Shown one piece after another: positions 51,875 through 60,735 of a stretch of 64,000 nt of DNA. Position numbers and translations under genes: made by a program. Numbering within the stretch: position 1 is the first letter of the stretch; the number at the start of each line of letters is the position of its first letter. Source of the stretch: Streptomyces olivochromogenes (GTDB lineage Bacteria > Actinomycetota > Actinomycetes > Streptomycetales > Streptomycetaceae); assembly GCF_001514115.1 (NCBI RefSeq), contig NZ_KQ948476.1, positions 25,263 through 89,262 on the forward strand, given 5' to 3'. The notes beneath the pieces are model-generated. The model searched no databases and was not told where the DNA came from. It was given only the letters and a program-made list of their open reading frames with translations.

Positions 51875-53320
51875 TCATTCGGCTCCCCGCGATCGCGGGG
51901 AGGTCGGGCGACTCGTGTCCTTCTTCGGCCGCGCCGCGTGGGCCACGAGGAGCAGGAACAGTCCGCAGGTGGCGACCAGGATCCAGCCCGGGCGGGACGC
52001 GCGTGCGAGTCCCGCCGGGGCGGTGCCCGCGACCAGGCCGCCCGCGATGGCTGTGCCGAGCGCGGAGCCGAGCTGACGTGCGGTGGACGTGATCGCTCCG
52101 GCCACGCCGGCACGGGTGGCAGGCAGTCCGCTCACCGCGGTGTTGGTGATGGGCGCGTTGGCGAAGCCGAACCCGACGCCTATGAGCACGTAGGCCGACA
52201 AGAGCAGGAGCACGCTCGTGTGCTGGTCGAGCCCGACCAGGCAGAGTCCGCCCACCGTGATGAAGCCGCCGGCCAGGACCAGCGGCAACCGCGGTCCGGT
52301 ACGACCGACCAGGCGGCCGGACAGGGGTGCGCAGACGGTCGCTCCGACAGCCATGGGCAAGGTCGCCACCCCGGCGGCCAGTGGTGTCCATCCTCGGGCG
52401 TGCTGCAGGTAAAGGGTGTTGAGCAGGAGCGTCACGTTCAGGGCGACGAAGACCGCCACCGCGCCCAGCACGGCACTGCTGAAGACCGGATGCCGGTAGA
52501 GCCGCAGATCCATCAGCGGCTCGCTCCTGCGGGATTCGGCCGACACGAATCCGACTGCCGCGACGGCAGCGATCGCGTACGCGACCAGCGCCGGAAGCGA
52601 CACCCAACCGATGCGCGGTCCCTCGATGAGGACGCCGACCGAGACGCCGATGACCACGGTCAGCAGGGCCTGTCCCGGGAGGTCGAGCCGCTGTGCCCGC
52701 GGTGCCCGGGATTCCGGCACGAACAGCGCGCTCAGCACGAGGGCGGCCACGATGACCGGTGCGTTGATCCAGAACACCGACCGCCAGCCGAAACCCGCGA
52801 TGAGGGCGCCGCCCGTGACCGGACCGGCGGCCATGCTGAGCCCGAAGACCGACGCCCAAACACCGATCGCCTGTGCCCGCTCCCTCGGGTCGGGCATGGC
52901 GTTCACCACGATCGCGAGGGCCACGGGACTGAGCATCGAGGCGCCGATTCCCTGGACAGCGCGGGCAGCGATCAGCACGCCCACCGAAGGGGCGATCGCG
53001 CAGACCAGCGAGGCAGCACCGAACACGACCAGGCCGACCTGGAACACCCGTCGGCGTCCGAACCGGTCCGCCAGCGCGCCGGAGGAGATCAGGAGACTGG
53101 CCAGGACGAGCGTGTAGGCGTCCACGGTCCATTCGAGGCTGCGGGTCCCGATACCCAGACCGTGCCCGATCGCCGGCAGTCCGACATTGACGATGGTGGT
53201 GTCCAGGCCCACCAGGAACATGCTCAGACAGCAGACGGCCAGCACCGTCCAGCGCCTGCGTGCGCTCAGAACGGGCTGAATGGGGTCAAGTGGCTGAAGG
53301 GGATGGGTGGTCGCGGTCAC
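51875..53320 (-). CDS. MFS drug exporter, DHA2 (EmrB/QacA) type
   Basis: A 481-residue antiporter with about 14 hydrophobic segments. Motifs: LDTTIVNVGLPAIG (first helix), LADRFGRRRVFQ (motif A, about 88-100), and AIGVWASVFGLSMAAGPVTG (motif C region). It would expel hydrophobic compounds using the proton gradient. GTG 53320 has GAGAGG upstream. It is divergent from an XRE-cupin regulator with 97 bp between, where TTTGC/GCAAA arms lie, so it is probably controlled by it. Confidence 0.9.
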   Translation of the reverse strand: MTATTHPLQPLDPIQPVLSARRRWTVLAVCCLSMFLVGLDTTIVNVGLPAIGHGLGIGTRSLEWTVDAYTLVLASLLISSGALADRFGRRRVFQVGLVVFGAASLVCAIAPSVGVLIAARAVQGIGASMLSPVALAIVVNAMPDPRERAQAIGVWASVFGLSMAAGPVTGGALIAGFGWRSVFWINAPVIVAALVLSALFVPESRAPRAQRLDLPGQALLTVVIGVSVGVLIEGPRIGWVSLPALVAYAIAAVAAVGFVSAESRRSEPLMDLRLYRHPVFSSAVLGAVAVFVALNVTLLLNTLYLQHARGWTPLAAGVATLPMAVGATVCAPLSGRLVGRTGPRLPLVLAGGFITVGGLCLVGLDQHTSVLLLLSAYVLIGVGFGFANAPITNTAVSGLPATRAGVAGAITSTARQLGSALGTAIAGGLVAGTAPAGLARASRPGWILVATCGLFLLLVAHAARPKKDTSRPTSPRSRGAE

Positions 53321-53391
53321 CTGGTACCTCTCACGTCCGGAAGGGGCTGCCCGGCAAGGCTCGGGCCGGACCACACCTGCCGCCCACCAAA

Positions 53392-53408
53392 TTTGCGAAG
53401 GCCGCAAA
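53392..53408. promoter_or_regulatory. Small inverted repeat in the divergent promoter
   Basis: TTTGC (53392-53396) and GCAAA (53404-53408) with a 7-bp gap, just before the XRE-cupin start and in the MFS promoter region. A candidate operator of that regulator. Confidence 0.45.
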
Positions 53409-53417
53409 CTGGACCCC

Positions 53418-54038
53418 ATGGACGCGGAGCTGGAACAGATCATCGACGGCATCGGCCCCCGGCTGCGCACGCTCCGCCGGGACCGCGGGCTCACGCTGGA
53501 GGCGCTCGCGGCGACGACCGGAATGTCGGTGAGCACGCTGTCGCGTCTCGAGTCGGGCAAGCGGCGCCCGACCCTGGATTTGCTCATCCCGCTCGCGCGT
53601 ACGCACCGCGTCGCACTCGACCAGCTGGTGGCCGCGCCGGCCACCGGTGATCCTCGGGTGCATCTCAAACCCTTGCGCAAGGGCCACGGCAGCGTGCTTG
53701 TGCCTCTGACGCAGTACCCGGGTCGGGTGCAGGTGTTCAAGCAGGTACTGGCTCCCCGCGAGCCGGCGTTGGTGACCCATGACGGTTACGAGTGGCTCTA
53801 CGTCCTCGCGGGCGACCTGCGCCTCATCCTCGGAGAGCGGGACTGCACACTCCACCCGGGCGAAGTGGCCGAGTTCGACACCAGAGAACCGCACTGGTTC
53901 GGTCCGGCGAACACCAGCGCCGTCGAAATCCTGCACCTGTTCGGACCGCGAGGCGATCAAGCCGTGGTCCGCGCGAAACCCTCCCCATCCGGTTCCGACC
54001 GGGCGGCCGCCACCACCCCGCCGTCGACAACGTCATGA
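53418..54038 (+). CDS. XRE-family regulator with cupin sensor domain
   Basis: A 206-residue protein. The helix-turn-helix (about 14-68) reads LRTLRRDRGLTLEALAATTG, then MSVSTLSRLESGKRRPTLDL. The cupin domain (about 110-185) has LVTHDGYEWLYVLAGDLRLI and LHPGEVAEFDTREPHWFGPA with metal-type His/Glu residues. Such regulators sense small ligands and often repress divergent transporters; here the MFS gene lies opposite. Confidence 0.9.
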   Translation: MDAELEQIIDGIGPRLRTLRRDRGLTLEALAATTGMSVSTLSRLESGKRRPTLDLLIPLARTHRVALDQLVAAPATGDPRVHLKPLRKGHGSVLVPLTQYPGRVQVFKQVLAPREPALVTHDGYEWLYVLAGDLRLILGERDCTLHPGEVAEFDTREPHWFGPANTSAVEILHLFGPRGDQAVVRAKPSPSGSDRAAATTPPSTTS

Positions 54039-54084
54039 GTCACAACACCCGGTCCGTCGGGCGTACTCCGACCCGTCGTCGCCG

Positions 54085-54924
54085 TCATTCGCCCGCGGGG
54101 AAGTCCGCCGAGCGGCTGATGTCGGCCCACCGCTCGGCTTCGGCGGCACGGGTACGGGAGGCCTTGGCCGCCATCTCGACGGCTCCGGCGCCGAGCAGCA
54201 GGCGCAGCGGCGGCTCGTCCAGGCCGACGAGGTCGGTGATGATCTCGGCTGCCCGGGCCGGGTCTCCGGGCCAGGTGGCGGCGGTCTGTTCGCGGTAGCG
54301 GTTCATCGCGCCAACGGTCCCTTCGTAGGCAGGACTTACGGGCAGGGCGGTCATGGACGAGCCGCCCCAGTCGGTGCGGAAGCCACCGGGCTCGATGATG
54401 GTGACCTTGATACCGAGAGGCCCGACCTCGGCGTTGAGGACCTCTGAGAAGCCTTCGACTGCGAACTTCGCGGTCTGGTAGGCGCTCAGGCCCGGTGATC
54501 CGCCCACGCGTCCGCCGATGGAGGAGAACTGGAGGAAGTGGCCGGAACCCTGTTGGCGGAGTACGGGCAGGGCAGCCTTGGTGACGTTGACGACGCCGAA
54601 CAGGTTCGTCTCGATCTGGGCCCGGAAGTCGTCGTCCGGCATGTCCTCGATGGCGGCGCTGTTGGCGTACCCGGCGTTGTTCACGACGACGTCGAGGCTG
54701 CCGAAGGCGTCCAGGGCCAGTTGCACGGCGGCGCGGGCGGCTGCCGGATCGGTGACGTCGAGGGCGACGGCGCGGACCCGGTCGCCGTAGCGCTCGACGA
54801 GGTCCTTGAGGTGTTCGGGGCGGCGGGCAGTGGCCACGACTCGGTGGCCGTTGTCGAGGACGTGGCGGGCGAGTGCCCTGCCGAAGCCGCGGGAGCTGCC
54901 GGTGATGAGCCAGGTCTTGGTCAT
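54085..54924 (-). CDS. SDR family oxidoreductase
   Basis: A 279-residue classical SDR with TGSSRGFG (residues 8-15), NNAG near 86, and catalytic S-Y-x-x-x-K (FSSIGG, then SAYQTAKFA). The cofactor-binding Arg residues after strand 2 (ATARRPEHL) suggest NADP(H). The substrate is unknown. It is divergent from a TetR gene with TAAACAGT repeats between, so is the likely target of that repressor. Confidence 0.9.
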   Translation of the reverse strand: MTKTWLITGSSRGFGRALARHVLDNGHRVVATARRPEHLKDLVERYGDRVRAVALDVTDPAAARAAVQLALDAFGSLDVVVNNAGYANSAAIEDMPDDDFRAQIETNLFGVVNVTKAALPVLRQQGSGHFLQFSSIGGRVGGSPGLSAYQTAKFAVEGFSEVLNAEVGPLGIKVTIIEPGGFRTDWGGSSMTALPVSPAYEGTVGAMNRYREQTAATWPGDPARAAEIITDLVGLDEPPLRLLLGAGAVEMAAKASRTRAAEAERWADISRSADFPAGE

Positions 54925-54974
54925 GAGATGTCTTCGCTTCCGGGATGGCGCTGGCCGCAGGGCTGGACCCTGCT

Positions 54975-55035
54975 AACTAAACAGTCATTTATATAGTGCG
55001 GCCGGCCGTGAGGTGTGTCAAATAAACAGTTAGTT
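54975..55035. promoter_or_regulatory. TetR-type operator candidates
   Basis: Copies of TAAACAGT occur at about 54978 and 55023, each within A+T-rich stretches (ACTAAACAGTCATTTATATA and AATAAACAGTTAGTTGC). They sit at the start of both divergent genes, consistent with binding by the TetR product. Confidence 0.55.
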
Positions 55036-55051
55036 GCACTACTCTGGGGTC

Positions 55052-55663
55052 ATGCCCCAGCACCAGCCCCCGGCCCGCCCCCGGGACTCCGAGGCCTCCA
55101 AGGCCCGCCTGCTCAAAGCCGCGACGGACGAGTTCGCGGCCCGCGGCATCGCCGGTGCCCGAGTGGATCGCATAGGCGCCGCGGCAGAGGTGAACAAGGC
55201 CCTCATCTACACGTACTTCGGCAACAAGGAGCAGTTGTTCGACGCCGTCATGGATGCGCATGTCGCCCGCGTCCTCGACGAGGTCCCCTTCACGCCCGAG
55301 GACCTGCCGGGCTACGCGGGCCGCCTGTTCGACTTCCTCCTCGCCAACCCGCACCAGCTCCGGCTGGCCACCTGGCACCGCCTCGAACGCTCGGGCACCG
55401 ACCACGAGCCTCAAGGGCTGGGAACCTCCATGCGGCAGAAGACCGCCGCGATCACCCAGGCGCAGACGGCCGGCCTGCTGACCACGACCTTCACCCCTGA
55501 AGACCTGCTCGTCTTCACCCTCGCCCTCGCCAACGCATGGATGCCCACCAGCCCCATGGCCACCAACGACCAGGCGGCCGAGCAGACCCGACAGCACCGA
55601 GCCGCGGTCGTCGAGGCCGTCCGACGCCTCGTCGCGGGAATCCCGACGACACAGGCTTCTTGA
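55052..55663 (+). CDS. TetR-family repressor
   Basis: A 203-residue regulator. The N-terminal HTH (about 15-62) reads ARLLKAATDEFAARGIAGAR, then NKALIYTYFGNKEQLFDAVM. The C-terminal half is a helical ligand-binding domain. It is expected to repress itself and the divergent SDR gene, responding to a small hydrophobic molecule. ATG 55052 is at the edge of the operator-rich spacer. Confidence 0.92.
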   Translation: MPQHQPPARPRDSEASKARLLKAATDEFAARGIAGARVDRIGAAAEVNKALIYTYFGNKEQLFDAVMDAHVARVLDEVPFTPEDLPGYAGRLFDFLLANPHQLRLATWHRLERSGTDHEPQGLGTSMRQKTAAITQAQTAGLLTTTFTPEDLLVFTLALANAWMPTSPMATNDQAAEQTRQHRAAVVEAVRRLVAGIPTTQAS

Positions 55664-55885
55664 CGACACAGGCTCCTTGAGGAAACGCGGAGGCCGAGGA
55701 ATCCGCCGCGGCGCGGGCGGCGGTCGCCGGCGGGGCCATGGCGCCGACGTCTCCACAACGTGACGTCCGAATCCCGCCGGGCGAGGCGGTCCGCAAGCCG
55801 CAAGGTGGGGGGTGACATCCCGCAAGGTGGGGGGTGCGACACCACTGACGCCCCCTTGGCCTTGGGCAGGAAGGGATCGGGATCG

Positions 55886-56179
55886 ATGACGCCCGTCGCC
55901 GCGCACCGCACGTACACACTGCTCGGCCCGGACGGGCGGCTCTGCCGGAGCGGCACCCCGGGCACACTCGGCGGACACCGGCGCGGGCGCCTCTACGGGC
56001 GTCTCGACTGCCCTTCCGCCCTGCGGGCCATCGCCCGCGGCCACTACACCGAGCACCGCGTGTTCTTCGCGGACGAGGCCACCGCGATCGCAGCCGGATA
56101 CCGGCCCTGCGCGGTCTGCCTGCCCGACGAGTACGCCCGCTGGAAAACGACCCGAGAGAGCAGCAGCGCCTCGTCATGA
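55886..56179 (+). CDS. Ada-type metal-binding domain protein
   Basis: A 97-residue protein made almost entirely of the Ada N-terminal zinc domain: RLDCPSALRAIARGHYTEHR, FFADEATAIAAGYRPCAVCL, with Cys residues at about 47, 80 and 83 (the fourth ligand of typical Ada is not obvious). Full Ada removes methyl groups from DNA phosphotriesters; this single domain may sense methylation or merely bind zinc. AGGAAGGGA precedes ATG 55886. The next gene overlaps its stop by four bases. Confidence 0.75.
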   Translation: MTPVAAHRTYTLLGPDGRLCRSGTPGTLGGHRRGRLYGRLDCPSALRAIARGHYTEHRVFFADEATAIAAGYRPCAVCLPDEYARWKTTRESSSASS

Positions 56180-56715
56180 GCATCCTCGCCGAGCGGGAGC
56201 GGTCCCGCTCACCCCTGATCGGTGCCGCCGAGTTGGCCGAGTTCGGCGACCTGCCCGCACCCACGCCGCACACGGAGGCCGAACTCGCGGCCCTCATGGG
56301 CCTGTTGACGGTTGTGAAGCCACGGATCGAGACCGTGACCATCGGCCACAGCCGCGATGCGGTTTCCCTGGCGGCCGCCGAAGCCTTCGCCGCCGCGTGG
56401 GAGGCGCGGGGCGGACAGGTCCTCGCGTCGGTGGACTGGCCGGAGACCGCCGCGTCCTGGCTGCGCCCCGCCAGAAGGCTGACTGCCGAGGCACCCGACG
56501 CCTGGGTCGTCGCCGCGGCCCCGCTCGGCTTCGCCCAACTCGCCCGCCGTCTGCGTCACTCCACCGACTGGGACCCGGCGCGCACCTTCGCCTTCGCCTC
56601 ACTGCGGGACTCCCGACTCCCCGCGCTCGCAGGCCCGGACATCGTGCACGGCCTGCGCGGGGCGACCACCGACGGCGGTACCTGGCATGTCCGCCACCGC
56701 TGGGTCATGTCCTAG
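56176..56715 (+). CDS. Hypothetical protein coupled to the Ada-domain gene
   Basis: A 179-residue alpha/beta protein with TVTIGHSRDAVSLAAAEAFA near 53-75, VLASVDWPETAASWLRPARR near 85-105 and VVAAAPLGFAQLARRLRHST near 115-135, all alternating helix and strand. It resembles one lobe of a periplasmic-binding-protein or Rossmann-like fold, but has no signal peptide. Function unknown. The ATGA overlap means it is translated with the Ada-domain protein. Confidence 0.6.
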   Translation: MSILAERERSRSPLIGAAELAEFGDLPAPTPHTEAELAALMGLLTVVKPRIETVTIGHSRDAVSLAAAEAFAAAWEARGGQVLASVDWPETAASWLRPARRLTAEAPDAWVVAAAPLGFAQLARRLRHSTDWDPARTFAFASLRDSRLPALAGPDIVHGLRGATTDGGTWHVRHRWVMS

Positions 56716-57362
56716 GTCACGAGAGACCGTGCCGAGCCGGAACGACTCACCCCGTTGGCGCTGGCCTGCGGTTCGTGGCCGTTGCGGCGGGCGTAGACGA
56801 CCATGTCCCGCGCCACCTGGGCGGCGAGTGCGGGACCGTGGCGGACGGCCAGCAGGTGCAGCGCCAGGTCGATGCCGCTGGCGATGCCGGCCGACGTCAC
56901 CACCCGGTCGTCGGTGGTGAACAGCACATCCCGCACCACGATCGCCCGGGGGTGGCGGGCCGCCAGCTCGTCCTGGAGGTGGTGGTGCGTGGTGCACCTG
57001 CGCCCGTCCAGCAGCCCAGCCCTGCCCAGGGCCTCGGCCCCGGCACACACGCTGGCGACGGCGCCCCCGGCGGTGTGGTGGGCGCGCAGCCGCTCCAGCA
57101 CGTACCGGCTCAGCTCGGGGCCGCCGCGCAGTGTGGACGCCCTCCACCCCGGCACCACCACCAGGTCGTCGGCGCTCAGCTCCGGCCACTTGGTGTGGGC
57201 GGCCAGCGGCAGGCCCTGGGCGCTGCACACCTGTTCCTGGTCGGCGACGTAGCTCAGCCGGTAGGGCTGTCCGAAGTCACCCGCCATGCTGAAGACCTGG
57301 GCCGGTCCGGCGAGGTCGAGCAGGTGGACGCCGGGTACGAGGACGAAGACGACATGGCTCAC
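56712..57362 (-). CDS. DJ-1/PfpI-family protein (GATase1-like, no AraC domain)
   Basis: A 216-residue protein with VVFVLVPGVHLLDLAGPAQV at the start, DLVVVPGWRASTL and the nucleophile elbow GGAVASVCAGAEALGRAGLL with Cys near 112. It corresponds to the ligand-sensing half of GlxA-type AraC regulators but ends (DMVVYARRNGHEPQAS...) before the helix-turn-helix domain, so it is a truncated or stand-alone form. GTG 57362 overlaps the upstream hydrolase stop (GTGA), linking the two. Confidence 0.8.
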   Translation of the reverse strand: MSHVVFVLVPGVHLLDLAGPAQVFSMAGDFGQPYRLSYVADQEQVCSAQGLPLAAHTKWPELSADDLVVVPGWRASTLRGGPELSRYVLERLRAHHTAGGAVASVCAGAEALGRAGLLDGRRCTTHHHLQDELAARHPRAIVVRDVLFTTDDRVVTSAGIASGIDLALHLLAVRHGPALAAQVARDMVVYARRNGHEPQASANGVSRSGSARSLVT

Positions 57363-57910
57363 GCCTCGGATGCTCCCAGCTCCGCCTCCCGTTCGGCCAC
57401 CGTGGAGATCCGGGCGAACCGGTCGCGCAGGACGGCCTCCGTGCGCTCGATGATCGCGTCGGCGCTCAGGTCGCCGATCGGATTGGTGGTGGTGGCGTCG
57501 GTGACGAAGACCATCCGGTATCCGAGGTCGCTTCCCACCCGGGTGGTGGTTTCCACGCACTGCTCGGTACGGATGCCGCAGACCGTCAGCTCGCGCACGC
57601 CCGCCTCGGTGAGCAGTTGTTGCAGATGGGTGGTGGTGAAGGCGTTGTGGGAGGTCTTGTGCAGGACCGGCTCACCGGACCGCGGCTGCTCCAGTTCGTC
57701 CAGCAGGCGGACGTGCCCCTGGGCCGGGTCGAAGACGCCGCCGCTGCCGGGCTCCGTGTGGAGGACCCAGACGACCAGGTCGCCGTTGGCGCGGGCGAGT
57801 CGCACCAGACGGTTGACCGGTTCCGCGATCTCCGGATTGGCGATCTGCTCCCACAGCGGGCGGGCTCGGAAGGATTCCTGGACATCGATCACGATCAGCG
57901 CTCGGTTCAT
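57359..57910 (-). CDS. Cysteine hydrolase, isochorismatase family
   Basis: A 183-residue enzyme with ALIVIDVQESF (catalytic Asp near 9), a Lys in VLHKTSHNAF near 90, and the nucleophile region VCGIRTEQCVETTTRVGSDL with Cys near 120. These form the Asp-Lys-Cys triad of the family, which hydrolyses amides or vinyl ethers. ATG 57910 follows GGGAGGC. It is co-translated with the DJ-1-like gene; GlxA-type regulators and cysteine hydrolases are frequent partners, so the pair likely handles one small molecule. Confidence 0.88.
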   Translation of the reverse strand: MNRALIVIDVQESFRARPLWEQIANPEIAEPVNRLVRLARANGDLVVWVLHTEPGSGGVFDPAQGHVRLLDELEQPRSGEPVLHKTSHNAFTTTHLQQLLTEAGVRELTVCGIRTEQCVETTTRVGSDLGYRMVFVTDATTTNPIGDLSADAIIERTEAVLRDRFARISTVAEREAELGASEA

Positions 57911-58081
57911 GCCTCCCATTCTGACCTGGCCGGATACCGGATCAGCAGGCCTGATCCAGGCCGGCACCGGAACGATCCGGTCAGCGGTGTGAGGGCTCGG
58001 GGTGAGGACTCGGTGCGAGGGCTCGCGGAAAATGAGACGCGGCGTGCCGACGGGCCGCGCGCGACCCTGCCGGCCGGCCTC

Positions 58082-58504
58082 TCAGTACGCCGCGAGCCCC
58101 GCGACGAGTTGACGGCCGGTCACCAACTCGGGCTCGATGCGGATGAAGACCTCCCCGGGTGAGGCCACCCATGAGCGCGGGCCGGTCCGGGCCAGCCGCC
58201 CGTGCTCCGCGGGATCGGTCACCACCGTCGCGCGGCCGGTGACCACGACACTCCAGCCGGAGTGCGCCGTCGCGTCCACCTCGTCCGCTTCGAAGGCGAT
58301 CACCACGCCGTCGACCGCGGCGGCCAGTTCCGAATCGGCGGAAGTACGCATCAGTACCGCGGAGTCGACGTCCAGGCAGAAGTTGACCGGCAGCACCGCG
58401 GGCAGGGCATGGCGCGTGTGGACGACGCGACCGATCGGTGCCCCCTCCAGCAGGCGCAGGCACTCCTCGCGGCCGAGTTCACGGAAGCCGTCGTTGGTGT
58501 TCAT
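58082..58504 (-). CDS. Pyridoxamine 5-phosphate oxidase-like flavin-reductase-fold protein
   Basis: A 140-residue split-barrel protein. LGREECLRLLEGAPIGRVVH opens the fold, then ALPAVLPVNFCLDVDSAVLM, AFEADEVDATAHSGWSVVVT and the closing VFIRIEPELVTGRQL. The family binds FMN, F420 or heme and often serves in redox protection; this one lacks a helix-turn-helix. It follows a related HTH-fused gene and the ADH gene on the same strand, placing it in the dormancy cluster. Confidence 0.8.
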   Translation of the reverse strand: MNTNDGFRELGREECLRLLEGAPIGRVVHTRHALPAVLPVNFCLDVDSAVLMRTSADSELAAAVDGVVIAFEADEVDATAHSGWSVVVTGRATVVTDPAEHGRLARTGPRSWVASPGEVFIRIEPELVTGRQLVAGLAAY

Positions 58505-58625
58505 CGCCGGGTCCAACCTTCACGGGGTACAGCGCTACGCGTTTCAGCGTGTGGGGTGGCGGGCGCCGGGAAGAGGGCCCACCGGCACGGGGCGGCCGAA
58601 GAGCGACGCCCCTCGATGCCGGCGG

Positions 58626-59312
58626 TCAGGGCACATCGATCCGGCGACCGGTGACGGCGACCGGATCGACGCACACCCACAGGGACCGCTCGCCGCCCGC
58701 CCACGGATCGCTGTACGCGCGTTCCTCCAGCCGACGCGCCGCGTCCGCGTCCGTCACGGCCCTCGCGCGGCCCCGCACGAGCACGCTCCAGCCCTGGCTG
58801 AGCGCCTCGTCGATGTGGTCCACCTCGAAGGCCACGTCGGTTCCGACGGCCTTGGCGGCAGTCGTGTCCGGTGCCGTCCGGAAAGCGATCGCACCGTCGA
58901 CGACGCTGTAGTTGAGGGGGACGATCAGCGGCCCTTCGGCGGTCTCTGTCGCCAGCCTTCCCACACCGTGTGTCGACAGCCGCGCCCGGCACTCCTCCGC
59001 GCTCAATTCGATCAGCTGGGCGTGGTGGGCGGCTCGGCCGGTCCCGGATGGCAGGTCCGCCTCGCCACCGCGCAGGGCCTCGACGCTGGTCTCGAGGACG
59101 TCGGCAAGTCTGATGAGAACGCCGACGCCCGGCGTGGCGGTCGACTGTTCCTCCAGGTACCGGACGTAGCCGGGAGCCGTGCCCGCCCGGTTGGCGGTCT
59201 CCTCCCGAGTCAGTCCCAGTTCCTCACGCCGTCGGGCGATACGGCGCCCGATGTCGCCCCGCGCGCTGTCCGCGGTGGCCGAGACGGCGTTCGGCTGTGT
59301 CTGTTCACTCAT
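58626..59312 (-). CDS. Helix-turn-helix fused to pyridoxamine oxidase-like domain
   Basis: A 228-residue protein. The XRE helix-turn-helix (about 20-75) reads IARRREELGLTREETANRAG and YVRYLEEQSTATPGVGVLIR. The split-barrel domain (about 95-225) contains ECRARLSTHGVGRLATETAE and VAFEVDHIDEALSQGWSVLV. The fusion suggests a cofactor-responsive DNA-binding protein. It lies 43 bp downstream of the ADH gene on the same strand and before a second split-barrel gene. Such fusions recur in Streptomyces dormancy-type clusters. Confidence 0.85.
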   Translation of the reverse strand: MSEQTQPNAVSATADSARGDIGRRIARRREELGLTREETANRAGTAPGYVRYLEEQSTATPGVGVLIRLADVLETSVEALRGGEADLPSGTGRAAHHAQLIELSAEECRARLSTHGVGRLATETAEGPLIVPLNYSVVDGAIAFRTAPDTTAAKAVGTDVAFEVDHIDEALSQGWSVLVRGRARAVTDADAARRLEERAYSDPWAGGERSLWVCVDPVAVTGRRIDVP

Positions 59313-59355
59313 GGCCGTTCACTTCCTCCTGTCAGGGCGTCCTGACCGTCAGGCT

Positions 59356-60426
59356 TCAGGGCGTCAGGACCGTCAGGGCGTCGTGCTGCGGTGCGCCGAG
59401 GACGACCTTGAGCGCGCCTGTGTCGGCGGCCCGCGAGAAGACGTCGTACGCCTCCTCCATCGCGTCCAACGGGAAGGTATGGGTGACCAGGGACGACGTG
59501 GGAAGTTGCCCGGCGGCCGTCATGCGCAGCAGGGTGGGCGTGGAGTACGTGTCGACCAGGCCGGTGGTGATCGTCACGTTCTTGCTCCACAGGTCTTCGA
59601 GGTGGAGTGTCACGGGCTTGCCGTGCACGCCGACGTTGGCCACGTGCCCGCCGGGCCGCACCATGCGCGTACACGCCTCGAAGCTCGCGGGCACCCCCAC
59701 CGCCTCGATGACCACATCGGCTCCCAGGCCCTCGGTGAGGTCGGCGACCAGCTGCTCCGCCTCCTCCCCCGCCGCGGCCACCGCGTCGGCGCCGAGGCGC
59801 TTGGCGGCGTCCAGCCGGGCCGGGGCCAGATCCACAGCGATGATCTTCCCCGGGGTGTACAGCCGGGCCGTGGCGATCGCGGCGAGCCCGATCGGCCCCG
59901 CTCCGACCACGACGAGGGTGTCCGCGGGCCGTACCCGCCCGTTCAGCACGCCCACCTCGTAGGCGGTGGGGAAGATGTCGGCCAGCAGCACGGCGTCCTT
60001 GCTGTCCACCGCGCCCGGCAGCAGATACGTCGACAGGTCCGCATGCGGAACCCGGACGTACTCGGCCTGCGTGCCGTCGATCAAGTGGCCGAGGATCCAT
60101 CCCCCGCCACCGCGGCACTGCCCGTACATGCCTTCCCGGCAGTAGCGGCAGCGGCCGCACGTGGTGATGCACGAGACCAGGACACGGTCACCGGGGCGGA
60201 CCGTGCGGACGTCACCGCCGACGTCGACGATCTCCCCGACGGCTTCGTGTCCGAGTACCGTGCCGGGGCGCACCTCCGGTAGGTCACCCTTGAGGATGTG
60301 CAGGTCGGTCCCGCAGATCGTGACGGCGTCGACGCGGACGATCGCGTCGGTGGCATCCTGGATTCCGGGGTCCGTGACGTTCTCCCACGCGGACTCTCCG
60401 GAACCGTGGAACACGAGTGCTTTCAT
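59356..60426 (-). CDS. Zinc-dependent alcohol dehydrogenase
   Basis: A 356-residue medium-chain dehydrogenase. Catalytic zinc ligands are Cys38, His60 and Glu61 (TICGTDLH and VLGHEAVGE). Structural zinc cysteines are at 90, 93, 96 and 104. The cofactor loop is VVVGAGPIGLAAI near 170. It resembles the ADH that belongs to the DevR/OsdR dormancy regulon of Streptomyces, and its neighbours fit. It is divergent from an Rv1733c-like gene, with a GGGCC dyad in the shared region. Confidence 0.93.
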   Translation of the reverse strand: MKALVFHGSGESAWENVTDPGIQDATDAIVRVDAVTICGTDLHILKGDLPEVRPGTVLGHEAVGEIVDVGGDVRTVRPGDRVLVSCITTCGRCRYCREGMYGQCRGGGGWILGHLIDGTQAEYVRVPHADLSTYLLPGAVDSKDAVLLADIFPTAYEVGVLNGRVRPADTLVVVGAGPIGLAAIATARLYTPGKIIAVDLAPARLDAAKRLGADAVAAAGEEAEQLVADLTEGLGADVVIEAVGVPASFEACTRMVRPGGHVANVGVHGKPVTLHLEDLWSKNVTITTGLVDTYSTPTLLRMTAAGQLPTSSLVTHTFPLDAMEEAYDVFSRAADTGALKVVLGAPQHDALTVLTP

Positions 60427-60614
60427 GACGATCCCTTCCTGGCTCTTGCGGATGCCGGTCTCGGGGCACCACGGCGAGCGGGCGCCTCGTGCCGCGCCAC
60501 CACCGCTTGCCGTCGAAGTCGTCGACTCCGACGATGGTGGTACGCCGCTCGACGGCCTGTTCGCGCATGGATCGACCTCGTATGTCCAGCCTGAGCGTGA
60601 CCGTCGCTGTCCGC

Positions 60615-60632
60615 TTGGGCCGGTCGGTCCCC
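60615..60632. promoter_or_regulatory. DevR/OsdR-box-like dyad, site 1
   Basis: TTGGGCCGGTCGGTCCCC: GGGCC and GGTCCC arms around GGTC, 104-121 bp before the Rv1733c-like start and in the ADH promoter region. Similar in form to the dormancy boxes bound by DevR/OsdR; recognition by the local regulator is inferred. Confidence 0.5.
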
Positions 60633-60735
60633 ATCGCGGGACCGGGCGGGGCCGCGACGGCGCCCGGTCGGCCTCTGCCGCCGCGCATTCCCCGACGCGA
60701 CCGTCCGGTCCGTGACGACGAGGAGGTGCGGTCGG

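Noticed and set aside
60427-60735. A small reverse ORF in the ADH/Rv1733c spacer
   Set aside because: It overlaps the ADH start, has no ribosome binding site and resembles no family; the region is better read as promoter sequence.
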